Shown here: in pieces, positions 9,201 through 17,319 of the stretch | Numbering within the stretch: position 1 is the stretch's first letter | How the letters are laid out: each line of letters opens with the position of its first letter | Origin: DATFXM01 sp035315885 | GTDB lineage: Bacteria > Acidobacteriota > Blastocatellia > UBA7656 | DNA: 64,000 nucleotides | Assembly: GCA_035315885.1 (NCBI GenBank) | Contig: DATFXM010000111.1 | Location: 14,777 to 78,776, forward strand | Direction of reading: 5' to 3' | Notes under the pieces: model-generated | Seen by the model: the letters and a program-made list of their open reading frames with translations, nothing else | What the model was told of the DNA's origin: nothing | The model's database searches: none | Position numbers and translations under genes: made by a program

Positions 9201-9685
9201 CCATCAGGGCTGAAAGCTACAGCATTGACTTCGTCCGCATGATCCTCCAATGACCTGATCAAGCGGCCGGTGTTCACTTCTGTAAGTCTGATGGTTTTAT
9301 CGAGGCTACCGGAAGCCAGAACTTTCGAGTCGGGACTGAACGCGATTGAGGTCACGTTGTCCCGGTGACCGTCGAGAACTCGCAACATCTGACCGGTGGC
9401 CGCATTCCAAATGCGCACGGTCTTGTCCGAGCTTGCCGAAGCAATGGTCCTTCCGTCAGGGCTGAACGCGACAGCACGCACGTTGTCGGAATGGCCGCTT
9501 TGGATGACCAGCTCAAGCTTGTCGGTTTTCTGCGCGGGTTTTGGCGCCAGTAGCGGTTGGTTCTGAGAGCCTCTCGGCTTTTGACGGACTCGGGCCTGAG
9601 GCTTAGGCACCTGGGCGACGACAACGCCACCCTGGAAAAGGATGCAACCAATCAAAATCGCTGAAGCGACTATCTTCATCAACAT
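6239..9685 (-). CDS. Secreted WD40 (14 repeats) - caspase-like peptidase C14
   Basis: The 1148-residue protein begins with a signal peptide (about 1-25, ending AQVPKPQ). Fourteen WD40 repeats of about 42 residues follow (about 53-640), each with the VAFSPDGR...LASGS.D...LWD pattern, enough for two seven-bladed propellers. After an Ig-like linker comes a caspase/p20 domain (about 835-1100) starting TAYIVIAGINQY. Both catalytic residues are present: His939 in YFAGHGT and Cys1000 in IIDACNSGQ. Bacterial WD40-caspases (orthocaspase type) usually cleave after basic residues, and the propellers act as sensor or substrate scaffold. A periplasmic or outer location is inferred from the signal peptide. 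It is divergent from the hemerythrin gene and close to the STAND-type regulator at 10674. Confidence 0.88.
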   Translation of the reverse strand: MLMKIVASAILIGCILFQGGVVVAQVPKPQARVRQKPRGSQNQPLLAPKPAQKTDKLELVIQSGHSDNVRAVAFSPDGRTIASASSDKTVRIWNAATGQMLRVLDGHRDNVTSIAFSPDSKVLASGSLDKTIRLTEVNTGRLIRSLEDHADEVNAVAFSPDGRTLASGSRDETINLWDPSTGEVILTIEGLATAVRSLAFSSDGNCLASAGGDGSVRLWRVADGSELQRVQAHGTAARAVAFSPDGRLLASAGDDAEVKLWDAASGSAVSTLKGHTATVTSIVFSKDSATLYSGSADRTVRIWDTKSGRLAGMLEGARAPISSVALSPDGSTVVAGSWTTVDVWASKSGKWLRNLDGRFSAVKSVAFSPDGRTIASATKNRINLWDATSGGPAESLDAGKTQVNAVAFSPSGSLLAGACSDKTIRLWDTATARLVKTLAGHAADVASVAFSPDGSLMASGSMDKTVGLWDLKSGRLLRTLVGHFSLVSAVAFSPDGKMLASGGYDKSVRTWDTASGKELWIGGKHSSEVTSVDFSPDGTLLASGSRDKKVNLWDSRTGDLIRTVDSNSSDVLAVRFSPDGKTLASGGYDKTLRLTDVQSGRIVRKLEGHSGPIASIAFSSNGKLIATGSDDTTTKLWSVNSEQAAATLLSFSEGGEWLVVTPDGLFDGSPSAWKAILWRFAGSTFDVAPVELFFNEFYYPGLLSEALGGKPPRARQSISRTDRRQPVVKLSLAEGVASGSIASRTIRVRVEITEAPPDSDHPQGSGARDIRLFRNGALVKAWRGDVLGANHTAVLEQTVTITAGENDITAYAFNRENIKSADDTIAVHGDEKLRRKGTAYIVIAGINQYSNSNYDLKFAVADAKAFGETVKAAQTQLGNYSKVETIRLLDQDATRSNILAVLNRLGGNQVDVPPALASEWQRIQPAQPEDAVVLYFAGHGTAKDSRFYLVPHDLGYQGQIDALNAEGLNSMLAHSISDLDMEAVFEQIDAGDLVMIIDACNSGQALESEEKRRGPMNSKGLAQLAYEKGIYILTAAQAYQAALEAAELGHGFLTYALVEEGLKNGAADTEPKDGSIVLREWLDYAVDRVPRMQADALKGERGLKLVFVPGEQSIADPSKRSLQRPRVFYRREPEPRPMIIEKLKPENR

Positions 9686-10003
9686 ACTGAGGTACGTTGG
9701 CCAGTCAGTTTCAGATTCTAGCGTACAACGACGGGGCGTGAAACGGCGTCAAGTCAGCTCCACCGGTTATGCGGAAAATTTCTCCCGTCTGCGGACTATT
9801 TCGAACGAAAGACGAATCCTTAGACCTGTCGCAGGTCGCAGCGGACCCTAGCTTCTTGCAACCACAACGCCTTTGATTTGAGGGATTCGGACGTCGACTA
9901 AGTTTCAATTGCCGGTCAATTCGGTCGTCTTTCGCTAACATTCGTCGTTTAGGCCGGACTCTTGCTTGAGACAATCGACTCTTAGCAAATCCCAAGGAGA
10001 CCG
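9686..10003. other. Divergent intergenic region, no gene found
   Basis: The 318 bp between the divergent WD40-caspase and hemerythrin-like genes must carry both promoters. I see no convincing -35/-10 pair, no heptamer array and no RNA-like fold. An AAGGAGA Shine-Dalgarno sits 6 bp before the hemerythrin start. Short near-repeats (CAATTGCCGG and CAATTCGG, about 9906-9925) are the only local structure. Confidence 0.5.
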
Positions 10004-10513
10004 ATGCAATCCCAAGCGCTGACAACAAAGCCGGTACCTAGTTTCCTGTCGCTGCTCAGCGCCCATGACCATTTGAGTCAGTTGTTCCTGTCGCACCAGG
10101 AAGCATTGATTATGGATGATTTCGATCTGGCGATGCGGCGGTTGCGCCAGTTCGAGATCGAGCTTCGCGCGCATATGACCGCCGAAGAGGAGCTCCTGCT
10201 GCCGGTATATGCGCGTGCGGGTCGGATACTGGGGGGACCGCTCGAGTTCTTCATCCGCGAGCACAAGAAGCTTCTGGAGTTCGTTGAATCCTTTCACGTA
10301 GGACTCGATCAACTGCAAAGTGCAGCGTCGGGTCTTCGCCGAGACTTGATCGAGCTGCTCGACTCCGAAGCTGCATTCAAGAATCTGATGAAGCACCACG
10401 ATGAACGCGAGCGGAACATCTTCTATCCCGCGTTGGATCGGGTCACTAGTGAAGACGAGCGCCGGGAACTGATAAAGCGGTGCGGTGATATGCTTTCGAA
10501 GGCTAAGTTGTGA
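10004..10513 (+). CDS. Hemerythrin-like HHE domain protein
   Basis: The 169-residue soluble four-helix protein carries the histidine/glutamate pattern of HHE cation-binding domains: SAHDHLSQ (helix 1), LRAHMTAEEELLLPVY (helix 2), IREHKKLLEF (helix 3) and MKHHDERERNIFYPALD (helix 4). Such domains hold a diiron centre that binds O2 or senses NO or oxidative stress. There is no extra domain, so binding or sensing rather than signalling output is likely. A clear AAGGAGA ribosome-binding site supports the ATG at 10004. It lies between the WD40-caspase and the STAND protein but on the opposite strand, so co-regulation with them is not shown. Confidence 0.88.
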   Translation: MQSQALTTKPVPSFLSLLSAHDHLSQLFLSHQEALIMDDFDLAMRRLRQFEIELRAHMTAEEELLLPVYARAGRILGGPLEFFIREHKKLLEFVESFHVGLDQLQSAASGLRRDLIELLDSEAAFKNLMKHHDERERNIFYPALDRVTSEDERRELIKRCGDMLSKAKL

Positions 10514-10673
10514 GGGTTACAACCCTGAAGGGGTTGCGGCAGCGATGCTCAGCTCAAGCCACCGGACGCAACCCCTACAAGGTTGCGGAACTTCGGGACA
10601 ATTTCTCCGGAGGGTAGTCGCCGACGGCAACCCTGAGCTGGACGACGCAACCTCTTCGGGGTTGGAACCGCTG
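10514..10673. repeat. Intergenic REP-like element with CAACCCC hairpins
   Basis: Several short palindromes of the type AACCCTGAAGGGGTT lie between the convergent hemerythrin-like and STAND genes. The part 10608-10666 (AGGGTAGTCGCC, then CAACCCTGAGCTGGA and ACGCAACC) closely parallels segments at 34865-34925 and 42588-42645. It appears to be one copy of a dispersed extragenic palindromic element. Confidence 0.6.
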
Positions 10674-13520
10674 TCAGTAACCCTGGAATGGTCGACTAGC
10701 GATTGGTCTTTTGTTGATCGATGTTTCAGAAGAACCCGAGCCCTCGCTTGTCGTAGCGTGTATGCCGAACGCTACACCGCCGCCAAACAGGAGACCTTCG
10801 ATAGCTCCGAGCACCACCTGCGCGCGGGAGCCGAACGCGACCTGCCCAAACAATCGCGCGAGGACGTCCATCCGGATTTGGGAGTTGGCGAACATCTTCG
10901 CTACGATCTCGAGACTGGCGCTGAACAAGTTCCCGCCCAATGACGCAAGCGTGATCCCGGCGATCATAGCTCCCATGCTCGCGCCAGCGATCTTGGACCA
11001 AGTGCTCCACCTCGGGCTCCGCACAATCGCCGGACCAAGGATGATTCCTACCGACACGCCGGCGCCGATTGCCGCACCTTCCATCGCCCCGGTTAGCCCG
11101 GCAGGAGTCTGGCCGAAGAGCGCCCGGACCGCGTCGACACCAAGTAGATTAGAAGTGCCGCCCACAAACGCACCACCCACAGCGCCCCCTACGACTGACC
11201 ACCACCTGCTGTGCCGATAGGCGACGTGGCTGGCCCACACCATTCCAAAGCTGACACCCGCGCCACCCAGCCCTCCGATGAAGAACCCGAGACTGCCGAG
11301 CACCAGAATGAGTCCAATGCCTTCTATCGGTGCAGCCTTGCGAGCCAGCGACAGCCCGAGCCCAAGCAGAAACCCGCCGGCGAGTCCCGACGCGGCGCCT
11401 CCTAACAGGCCTCCAACGCCTTGCCGGACGATTTCAGCGCTGTCCCTTCTCAAACGTACCCACATCAATCCGCCAACAACCAGCAGCGCAACCGCAGGTG
11501 ACAAATCGCGCAATCTTATTAGCTGCTTGTCGTAGTCTCTGATCATCGCCAGGCTCACTGCACGCCTGATTGGGCCGGAACCGTCGCTGCCGTTGGATAA
11601 CAGGTCCTGCGCCTGCGTACCTATCGATCTGGCCAGACCGATGCTCGCCGCTTTGCGCACCATCAGGTCTCTATCCCAAAGTGACGCACGCCTCATGATC
11701 TCCTGCATCTGCTCGCTCCGAACAACTCTCGCGGCGTCAAGCGCACAGATCCGAATCGCGGGGTCGCGGTTTTCGCAGGCTTCGGCTATCGCTTCGCTCG
11801 AACCCGGCGCGGCAAAAATCAGCCATTCGGGAATGACCCGCGCTCGACCGAAGCAACTCGCCACCAGCAGATCCGCCTCTTCATTGCTCAAGCCAAGTTG
11901 CTCTTCGAACGGTAGCACCAGCTCCAATGCATCCGCATCCATGATCAACTGATGCGCGCGATGGTTCTCTACGGCACGCTCGATGACCGCCCTTGCACGC
12001 TTCAACGCGATCTCATCTTCCGTCAGCCACCGAGTGATCTCCGCGGTCAGGAAGTCATGCGCCAGTTCGATCCAACTTAAACCCTGATGACTTCTCCTGC
12101 GGACGATGCGAGACGCGACGAGTTCCTCTACAAGCGATGTAGCCTGACCGGCATCGCCGCTGAATCGACAGGCGATGCGCGACACAAGCTCGGATTCCCG
12201 GAGGACGCGACGCTGACCCGAATCTGAAATCAACGCGGTGAGAATCCAGCGAGTGGCTCGCAAGTCTTCAGCGCGGAATCGCCGCAGGACCCGCTCCAGG
12301 TATCCCGCGAGAATTCGCGACGCGGTTCCCAACGATTCGTAAAGCTCGAGGGTCAGCCTGCCGTCCCCCGAGCGAGCGTCGTACAGGTTGTCACACACTA
12401 TCTGAAGCTGAGGCGGATCAACGCCCTTATCATCGCCCAGGTCCGACAGCAGCCGTTCGACTAGTTTCGAGTCGTATTCGCAACCTACCGCACGCGCAGG
12501 CTCGGTAATAGCACGCGCAGCCTGTTCACGACTCAGTCGTTCGAGCCTGTACTCGTGATGAAAGACCTCCCTTACTGCCGACTTGAACGCGCTCATTTCA
12601 GCGAGCATGTCTTCCCGGATCGCGAACACAAGCCTGATGCCCAGGTCCGATGCCTCAACCAGCCGCCCGGTAGCGTTGATGAACCGATCTCTGGCGTCCT
12701 CACCCGCCTGTAGAAAAAAGTCCTCAAACTGATCGAGGAAGAAAATCAGCAGCTCTTCCGACCCCTCGGCGCACGCCGCTTGAGCCATCGGCAGAACGTC
12801 GGCCGTCGGCGAATTAGGAAGCTCGGTTCCTGAAACCTGCGCCAGAGCGCTTGCGATTTCCTGTAGCGGGTCGGCAAAGCTCCTGATGATGAACACTCGG
12901 TGTCCATCAGCGCTCAATCGGGTCATTAGACCCGCGCGCAACAGGGAGCTTTTGCCCACGCCCGACCGCCCGTGAACGATGAAAGTCCTTCGGGACAGAA
13001 TCTGAGAGCTGATAAGCTCGATTTCCTGGTCGCGGCCAAAGAACAGGTCAGCGTCTCGCTGCGTGTAGTAGTCAAGGAACTTGTAAGGCCGAGCCCGCAC
13101 CGATCCTGAGGCGGTCTGCTCAACTGCCGGGTATTCCAGATTCGCGGATCTGGCCGCCCCCAGGCCCATCAGCCCGGGATCGGCCGGCAATGCGACGCCG
13201 ATGAACGAGTAGCCGTGCTTGGGAATCGTCTTGATGTATCTCGGGTTTGAGGCGTCGTCCCCGATTTGGCGCCGGATGTCCTTGATGCACTGGGTCAGCG
13301 CCGCATCGGTCACAAAAACCCCTTGCCAGACTTCGTCAAAAATCCTCTGCTTCTCGACGAGGCGGCCACCATCTGAAATGAGCAGCAGGAGTACGTCCAG
13401 GTACTTGGAGTTCAAGGAGACAGGCTCATCGCCCCGCCAGAGCTGGCGATTCGCCCCATCCAGGTAGAAATCGTCAAAGCGGTAGGCCAAGGCCCTCGCC
13501 GCCGGATGACTCACTCGCAT
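10674..13520 (-). CDS. Winged-helix / STAND NTPase membrane protein
   Basis: The 948-residue multidomain regulator starts with an OmpR/CadC-type winged-helix DNA-binding domain (about 12-108, with LNSKYLDVLLLLI and ALTQCIKDIRRQIGDD...YIKTIPKHGYSFIG). Next comes a novel-STAND NTPase module (about 145-560) with the P-loop GRSGVGKSS at 184-192 and a Walker B LIFFLDQFEDFF near 260. A HEAT-like helical stretch (about 575-660) follows. The final about 250 residues are glycine-rich and strongly hydrophobic, with several probable membrane helices. STAND proteins are signal-triggered NTPase switches. The combination suggests a membrane-tethered transcription regulator; what it senses is unknown. It is transcribed towards the hemerythrin gene and divergent from the DUF4352-like gene. 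Confidence 0.8.
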   Translation of the reverse strand: MRVSHPAARALAYRFDDFYLDGANRQLWRGDEPVSLNSKYLDVLLLLISDGGRLVEKQRIFDEVWQGVFVTDAALTQCIKDIRRQIGDDASNPRYIKTIPKHGYSFIGVALPADPGLMGLGAARSANLEYPAVEQTASGSVRARPYKFLDYYTQRDADLFFGRDQEIELISSQILSRRTFIVHGRSGVGKSSLLRAGLMTRLSADGHRVFIIRSFADPLQEIASALAQVSGTELPNSPTADVLPMAQAACAEGSEELLIFFLDQFEDFFLQAGEDARDRFINATGRLVEASDLGIRLVFAIREDMLAEMSAFKSAVREVFHHEYRLERLSREQAARAITEPARAVGCEYDSKLVERLLSDLGDDKGVDPPQLQIVCDNLYDARSGDGRLTLELYESLGTASRILAGYLERVLRRFRAEDLRATRWILTALISDSGQRRVLRESELVSRIACRFSGDAGQATSLVEELVASRIVRRRSHQGLSWIELAHDFLTAEITRWLTEDEIALKRARAVIERAVENHRAHQLIMDADALELVLPFEEQLGLSNEEADLLVASCFGRARVIPEWLIFAAPGSSEAIAEACENRDPAIRICALDAARVVRSEQMQEIMRRASLWDRDLMVRKAASIGLARSIGTQAQDLLSNGSDGSGPIRRAVSLAMIRDYDKQLIRLRDLSPAVALLVVGGLMWVRLRRDSAEIVRQGVGGLLGGAASGLAGGFLLGLGLSLARKAAPIEGIGLILVLGSLGFFIGGLGGAGVSFGMVWASHVAYRHSRWWSVVGGAVGGAFVGGTSNLLGVDAVRALFGQTPAGLTGAMEGAAIGAGVSVGIILGPAIVRSPRWSTWSKIAGASMGAMIAGITLASLGGNLFSASLEIVAKMFANSQIRMDVLARLFGQVAFGSRAQVVLGAIEGLLFGGGVAFGIHATTSEGSGSSETSINKRPIASRPFQGY

Positions 13521-13629
13521 TTCCTCACAGTTTTCTCAGGGCTGCCTCATTAATTCTCAGCCAGGACGTTTTAGATTGTATCTGTGTTCAAGAGGTTGTG
13601 CGAACGGTAGATGAGCCGCGAAGGGGTCA

Positions 13630-14166
13630 ATGGTGTCATCTCAAGGCAAATCCTTTGCATTAACGGTCCTGGTCGTTGCCGGCATATTCCTGTCAGGGCT
13701 GGCGATGCTGGCCGCCCTCAACCGCCGCGATGAGCGAGTGGGGCTTCAGACCGAGATCCAGTACGACGACTTCGCTTATGCATTGATAAACGTGTCGAAG
13801 GATTATGCACGCGCCGAGGTAAAACCTCAGGATGAGATCTATGTACTCCGGATCAAGATAATTAACCACGCGAAACGCGTTGATTACCTCTTTCGGCGGA
13901 ATCAGGCGATCCTGGTAGACCACAGAGGCCGCTACTATCACTATTCCCCGGAGGCTCAAGCGGCCTTCGACGCGGGCACGGCCCCGAACACATGCGCCAA
14001 TCCGATTCCCGCAGGCTCCTCATGCACAACCGATCTCGTATTTGAATTGCCCCCTGACGCTCGCCCAAAGCATTTGAAGTTCGTGGGCTCGAGTCCGGTC
14101 ACCGAGCTTCTGGACTTTATTTTTTATGGCAATAAGAGAATCGAGCTGGAGGGCGAGTCTAACTGA
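13630..14166 (+). CDS. Membrane-anchored DUF4352-like protein
   Basis: The 178-residue protein has one N-terminal hydrophobic helix (about 9-29) and an extracytoplasmic beta-rich domain. The segments YVLRIKIINHAKRVDY, AILVDHRGRYYHYS and the late SSCTTDLVFELPPDARPKHLKF match the immunoglobulin-like DUF4352 pattern, where a ligand-bearing strand pair follows the helix. Proteins of this type are often partners of surface or stress systems, with no known catalysis. It is divergent from the STAND regulator (109 bp between starts) and could be its target; this is inference. The next gene on this strand is uppS, 60 bp away. Confidence 0.6.
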   Translation: MVSSQGKSFALTVLVVAGIFLSGLAMLAALNRRDERVGLQTEIQYDDFAYALINVSKDYARAEVKPQDEIYVLRIKIINHAKRVDYLFRRNQAILVDHRGRYYHYSPEAQAAFDAGTAPNTCANPIPAGSSCTTDLVFELPPDARPKHLKFVGSSPVTELLDFIFYGNKRIELEGESN

Positions 14167-14226
14167 GTCCGGTACAGATGTAATCGCTATAGTTGTTGTA
14201 GGTTGATCAAAGGGTGGTGGTAAAAG

Positions 14227-15087
14227 ATGGCGGTGAGACGTTCTGAGGTTATTAGCGGCAATAACCCCGAGCAGTTGCTCCTTAATTCAGATCCGGCGAA
14301 GCTGCCCGGGCATGTAGCGATCATCATGGACGGAAACGGCCGGTGGGCGTCGGCGCGCGGGCTTCCCCGGCTAGCGGGACATCGAGCTGGCGGTGAAGCG
14401 GTACGCCGCATAGTCCGCGAATCTGCAAAGATAGGTCTTCGCTGTCTGACTCTTTACGCTTTCTCGACCGAAAACTGGAAGCGCTCTCGATTCGAGATTC
14501 GCGCGCTGATGGATCTGTTGATGGAGTATCTGAGACGGGAGTTGCCGACGCTGAAGGAAAACAACATCCGGTTCAAGATGATTGGCGCTCCGGAAGGTCT
14601 TAACATCTCGGTGCTGGAACAAATTCGGCGCGCGGAGCTTTCAACGTTTCAGAACAGTGGCATGAAGCTGAATATCGCCCTGAACTACGGCTCGCGTTAC
14701 GAGATCGTAAGAAGCGCCCGCGAGCTTGCGAAACTCGCGTGTTCTGGCCAAATCAAGCCCGAGGATATAGACGAGGCGATGATCAGCGCCCACTTGTTTA
14801 CTCGAGAGCTGCCTGATCCGGATTTGGTGATTCGAACCAGTGGAGAGATGCGTCTGAGCAATTTCCTGCTGTGGCAGAGTGCATATGCAGAGTTCTACGT
14901 GACGGGGACCCTGTGGCCGGACTTTGATGAGCAGCAGCTTGCGGCGGCGCTGGCCGCCTATCAGGATCGCGAGCGGCGCTATGGGGGCCTCAAGCCAGCT
15001 GGCGATGGATCCGATCAGTCCGCAATTAACGAGAATGCGCAGGGCGGCGCGCCTGCGGTAACGCAGATGGGAGACTTCCGGCCTTGA
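14227..15087 (+). CDS. uppS: Isoprenyl transferase (undecaprenyl diphosphate synthase)
   Basis: A cis-prenyltransferase that condenses isopentenyl diphosphate with farnesyl diphosphate to make undecaprenyl diphosphate, the lipid carrier for peptidoglycan and surface glycans. The active-site signature HVAIIMDGNGRWA is present with the catalytic Asp at residue 35. So are GHRAGGEAVRRIV, LTLYAFSTENWKRSR and the C-terminal RTSGEMRLSNFLLWQSAYAE and TLWPDFD motifs. At 286 residues it is slightly longer than usual, with about 25 extra N-terminal residues and a C-terminal tail after the RERRYGG end. The tail (about 260-286) is low in family similarity. Confidence 0.95.
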   Translation: MAVRRSEVISGNNPEQLLLNSDPAKLPGHVAIIMDGNGRWASARGLPRLAGHRAGGEAVRRIVRESAKIGLRCLTLYAFSTENWKRSRFEIRALMDLLMEYLRRELPTLKENNIRFKMIGAPEGLNISVLEQIRRAELSTFQNSGMKLNIALNYGSRYEIVRSARELAKLACSGQIKPEDIDEAMISAHLFTRELPDPDLVIRTSGEMRLSNFLLWQSAYAEFYVTGTLWPDFDEQQLAAALAAYQDRERRYGGLKPAGDGSDQSAINENAQGGAPAVTQMGDFRP

Positions 15088-15150
15088 GTCACCCGCAGCA
15101 AAAAGTTGCTGGGCCGACCGCCCAGCCGCGCGCCGTCCAGCGCAGAAATC

Positions 15151-15192
15151 GGTTTCTGGTTTCCAGTTTTCTGTTTCTGGTTTCTAGTTTCT
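15151..15192 (+). repeat. Six tandem NGTTTCT heptamers
   Basis: Units read GGTTTCT, GGTTTCC, AGTTTTC, TGTTTCT, GGTTTCT, AGTTTCT with no gaps, a perfect 7-bp period. The array lies about 60 bp after the uppS stop and upstream of the glgA promoter. The same unit, in inverted arms, follows potB at 39967-40032. Confidence 0.9.
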
Positions 15193-15239
15193 AAATGAAG
15201 GCAACTCATCCCGAAACTTCAAACCCGAAACGGGTTTTG

Positions 15240-15269
15240 TTGACAAGTTTGAGGGCGCTCCCCTAGTAT
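15240..15269 (+). promoter_or_regulatory. Sigma-70-type promoter for glgA
   Basis: TTGACA at 15240-15245, 18-bp spacer, TAGTAT at 15264-15269, about 50 bp before the glgA start. It lies just after a small GC-rich stem-loop that could end uppS transcription. Confidence 0.6.
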
Positions 15270-15316
15270 CGTTTCCTTGTGGTCAAAGGGGAATTTCTGA
15301 CAATGGGAGCGCCGGT

Positions 15317-16765
15317 TTGAACATCCTGCTGGCCGCATCGGAAGCCGTACCTTACGCCAAAACGGGCGGCCTTGCAGACGTTGCAGGAGCCCTTCCAAAA
15401 GCACTTACCAAACTTGGACATCGCGTTCGCGTCGTTCTGCCCAGGTATAACCTGGAGCCGGTTCTGCGCGGGGGTGAGAAACTGCCCGGATCTTTGTTGG
15501 TCCCGTTCAAACTGGGCATCAGGCCGACTGATGTTTACGCCGACTACTCCGCGACTGCTCCCGTCTACTTCATCGATGCCCCGGAGTACTTCTCGCGCGG
15601 ACGGCTGTACGGGGAAAACGACGACGTCGAGCGTTTCGCCTTCTTCAGTCGCGCGGTACTAGAACTAGCCAAGGCTACCGGCGAACACGTCGACGTCATC
15701 CATCTCAACGACTGGATGACCGGGCTCGTCCCGGCCTTTCTGAAGACCGCGTACGCAGGCGATCCTTTCTTCGCGTGGACCAGAACCCTGTTCACGATTC
15801 ATAACATCGCGTTTCTGGGCCATTTCAATGCAGGCGATCTTGGACTGTTCGGACTGCCCGAATGGCTAAACCGGCCTGATACCGGCATCGAGTTCTTCGG
15901 CGGGGTGAGCGCGCTCAAGGCGGGTATCGTCTTTGCTGATGCCATCTCGACCGTAAGCACTCGCTACGCTCAGGAAATTCAGACAGCCGAGTTTGGAAAT
16001 GGCTTTGAAGGGCTGCTGCGCGCGCGCAGTCAGGATCTGTTCGGGATATTGAACGGAGTCGACTACGAAGAATGGAACCCCGAGAAGGATCCGTTTCTCG
16101 CCGCCAATTTCAGCATTGACGACTTGAGCGGCAAACAGGAGTGCAAGCGAGATCTAATTCGGACGTTCGGGTTGACAGAAGCCATCGATCGCCCGCTGGT
16201 GGCGAGCATTTCGCGACTATCAGATCAAAAGGGCTTCGATCTGATCATCGATATCGCCTTGCGAATGCTGGATCGAGGAATAAGTTTCGTGCTCTTGGGC
16301 TCGGGAGACGACTTCTACCAGAGCCATTTCCAGGCCCTGCACGACGCCCGGCCCGCCCAGGTGGGCGTCTATTTCGGTTTTTCAAACGAGCTCGCGCACA
16401 AAATCGAAGCGGGGGCGGATATTTTCCTGATGCCCTCAAAGTTTGAGCCGTGCGGTCTCAACCAGATGTACTCCTTACGGTACGGTACAGCGCCCATCGT
16501 TCGGGCGGCGGGTGGTCTGGACGATACGGTGGAGAACTTCGATCGCAGCACCGGGCGCGGAAATGGCTTTAAGTTTTACGATTACGACTCAACGCGACTG
16601 CTGGAGAAGGTGTACGAGTCGCTGTTGATCTACATCGACCGCCAGTCGTGGCGATCGCTCATTCAGAACGGCATGCGAGCGGATTTTTCGTGGGACGTCT
16701 CAGCCAGGCGTTACGCCGACGTTTATGAGCAACTGGCGCGACGAGGCGCCCGCGCGACTGTATAA
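15317..16765 (+). CDS. glgA: Glycogen synthase (ADP-glucose type, GT5)
   Basis: Transfers glucose from ADP-glucose to growing alpha-1,4-glucan in the cytoplasm. The N-terminal Rossmann domain shows the ADP-glucose-binding KTGGLADV at residues 15-22; further motifs are HLNDWMTGLVPAF, TIHNIAFLGHF, FGILNGVDYEEWNP, SRLSDQKGFDLI and the C-terminal MPSKFEPCGLNQMYSLRYGT. Its 482 residues are normal for GlgA. The best start is a TTG, as the family N-terminus NILLAASEA begins there and GGGAG lies 7 bp upstream. An ATG at 15303 opens a five-codon frame whose TGA overlaps this TTG. A TTGACA/TAGTAT promoter precedes the gene. No other glycogen gene is in the window. Confidence 0.95.
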   Translation: MNILLAASEAVPYAKTGGLADVAGALPKALTKLGHRVRVVLPRYNLEPVLRGGEKLPGSLLVPFKLGIRPTDVYADYSATAPVYFIDAPEYFSRGRLYGENDDVERFAFFSRAVLELAKATGEHVDVIHLNDWMTGLVPAFLKTAYAGDPFFAWTRTLFTIHNIAFLGHFNAGDLGLFGLPEWLNRPDTGIEFFGGVSALKAGIVFADAISTVSTRYAQEIQTAEFGNGFEGLLRARSQDLFGILNGVDYEEWNPEKDPFLAANFSIDDLSGKQECKRDLIRTFGLTEAIDRPLVASISRLSDQKGFDLIIDIALRMLDRGISFVLLGSGDDFYQSHFQALHDARPAQVGVYFGFSNELAHKIEAGADIFLMPSKFEPCGLNQMYSLRYGTAPIVRAAGGLDDTVENFDRSTGRGNGFKFYDYDSTRLLEKVYESLLIYIDRQSWRSLIQNGMRADFSWDVSARRYADVYEQLARRGARATV

Positions 16766-16878
16766 TGATGTCCGCAGCAGGGCACTGAGCGCGAGCACGT
16801 GAGTTTGAAAGCTATGCGACGGCCGAGCGAAAACCGTCCGATATAGCAATCTGGTTCGATAATTAGTTGGAGGCCATA

Positions 16879-17208
16879 ATGAGCGAAATAGTCAATGATG
16901 TTACCGATCAGAGTTTTGAGAGCGATGTATTGAAGGCAAACGTGCCCGTGTTGGTGGATTTCTGGGCCGAATGGTGCACGCCCTGCAAAGCTATAGCACC
17001 CGCCGTTCACAAAGTCGCCGAAGAATATCAGGGCAAAGCGAAAGTAGTGAAGCTCAATGTGGACGACAACAACGATACCGCCCAGCGCTACGGGGTCAGG
17101 GGCATTCCAACTCTTATCTTGTTCAAGAACGGCAGTGAGGCAGACCGAGTCGTCGGCGCAACTTCAAGAGACAACATAGCTCGAATGATCGATCGCGTTC
17201 TCTCGTAA
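16879..17208 (+). CDS. trxA: Thioredoxin
   Basis: Small cytoplasmic dithiol-disulfide oxidoreductase of about 109 residues with the standard fold: VLVDFWAEWCTPCK, VKLNVDDNN, GVRGIPTLILFKNG (cis-Pro) and a final helix. The active site is WCTPC instead of the usual WCGPC; the second residue influences redox potential, so a shifted potential is possible. I place the start at the ATG at 16879 rather than the TTG at 16867, since a GGAGG ribosome-binding site at 16869-16873 sits 5 bp before that ATG and would otherwise lie inside the gene. It stands 113 bp after glgA and before purA. Confidence 0.93.
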   Translation: MSEIVNDVTDQSFESDVLKANVPVLVDFWAEWCTPCKAIAPAVHKVAEEYQGKAKVVKLNVDDNNDTAQRYGVRGIPTLILFKNGSEADRVVGATSRDNIARMIDRVLS

Positions 17209-17319
17209 GCGCACCGGCTCCTCAAAGTTGAGCCCGGCTACATTCGAGCATTGCAATTCACAAAAAGAACCAGGCGCGCGCGGTTGATTCGTGTGCGCCT
17301 GTAAATCTGTTTCGACGAG

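Larger units (their letters stand above)
15088..15316. other. uppS-glgA intergenic region: heptamers, hairpin, promoter
   Basis: In order, the region holds about 60 bp of unassigned sequence, six NGTTTCT heptamers (15151-15192), a stem-loop AACCCG-AAA-CGGGTT ending in TTTG (15222-15239) that may be a weak terminator, and a sigma-70-like promoter (15240-15269) for glgA. Confidence 0.6.
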
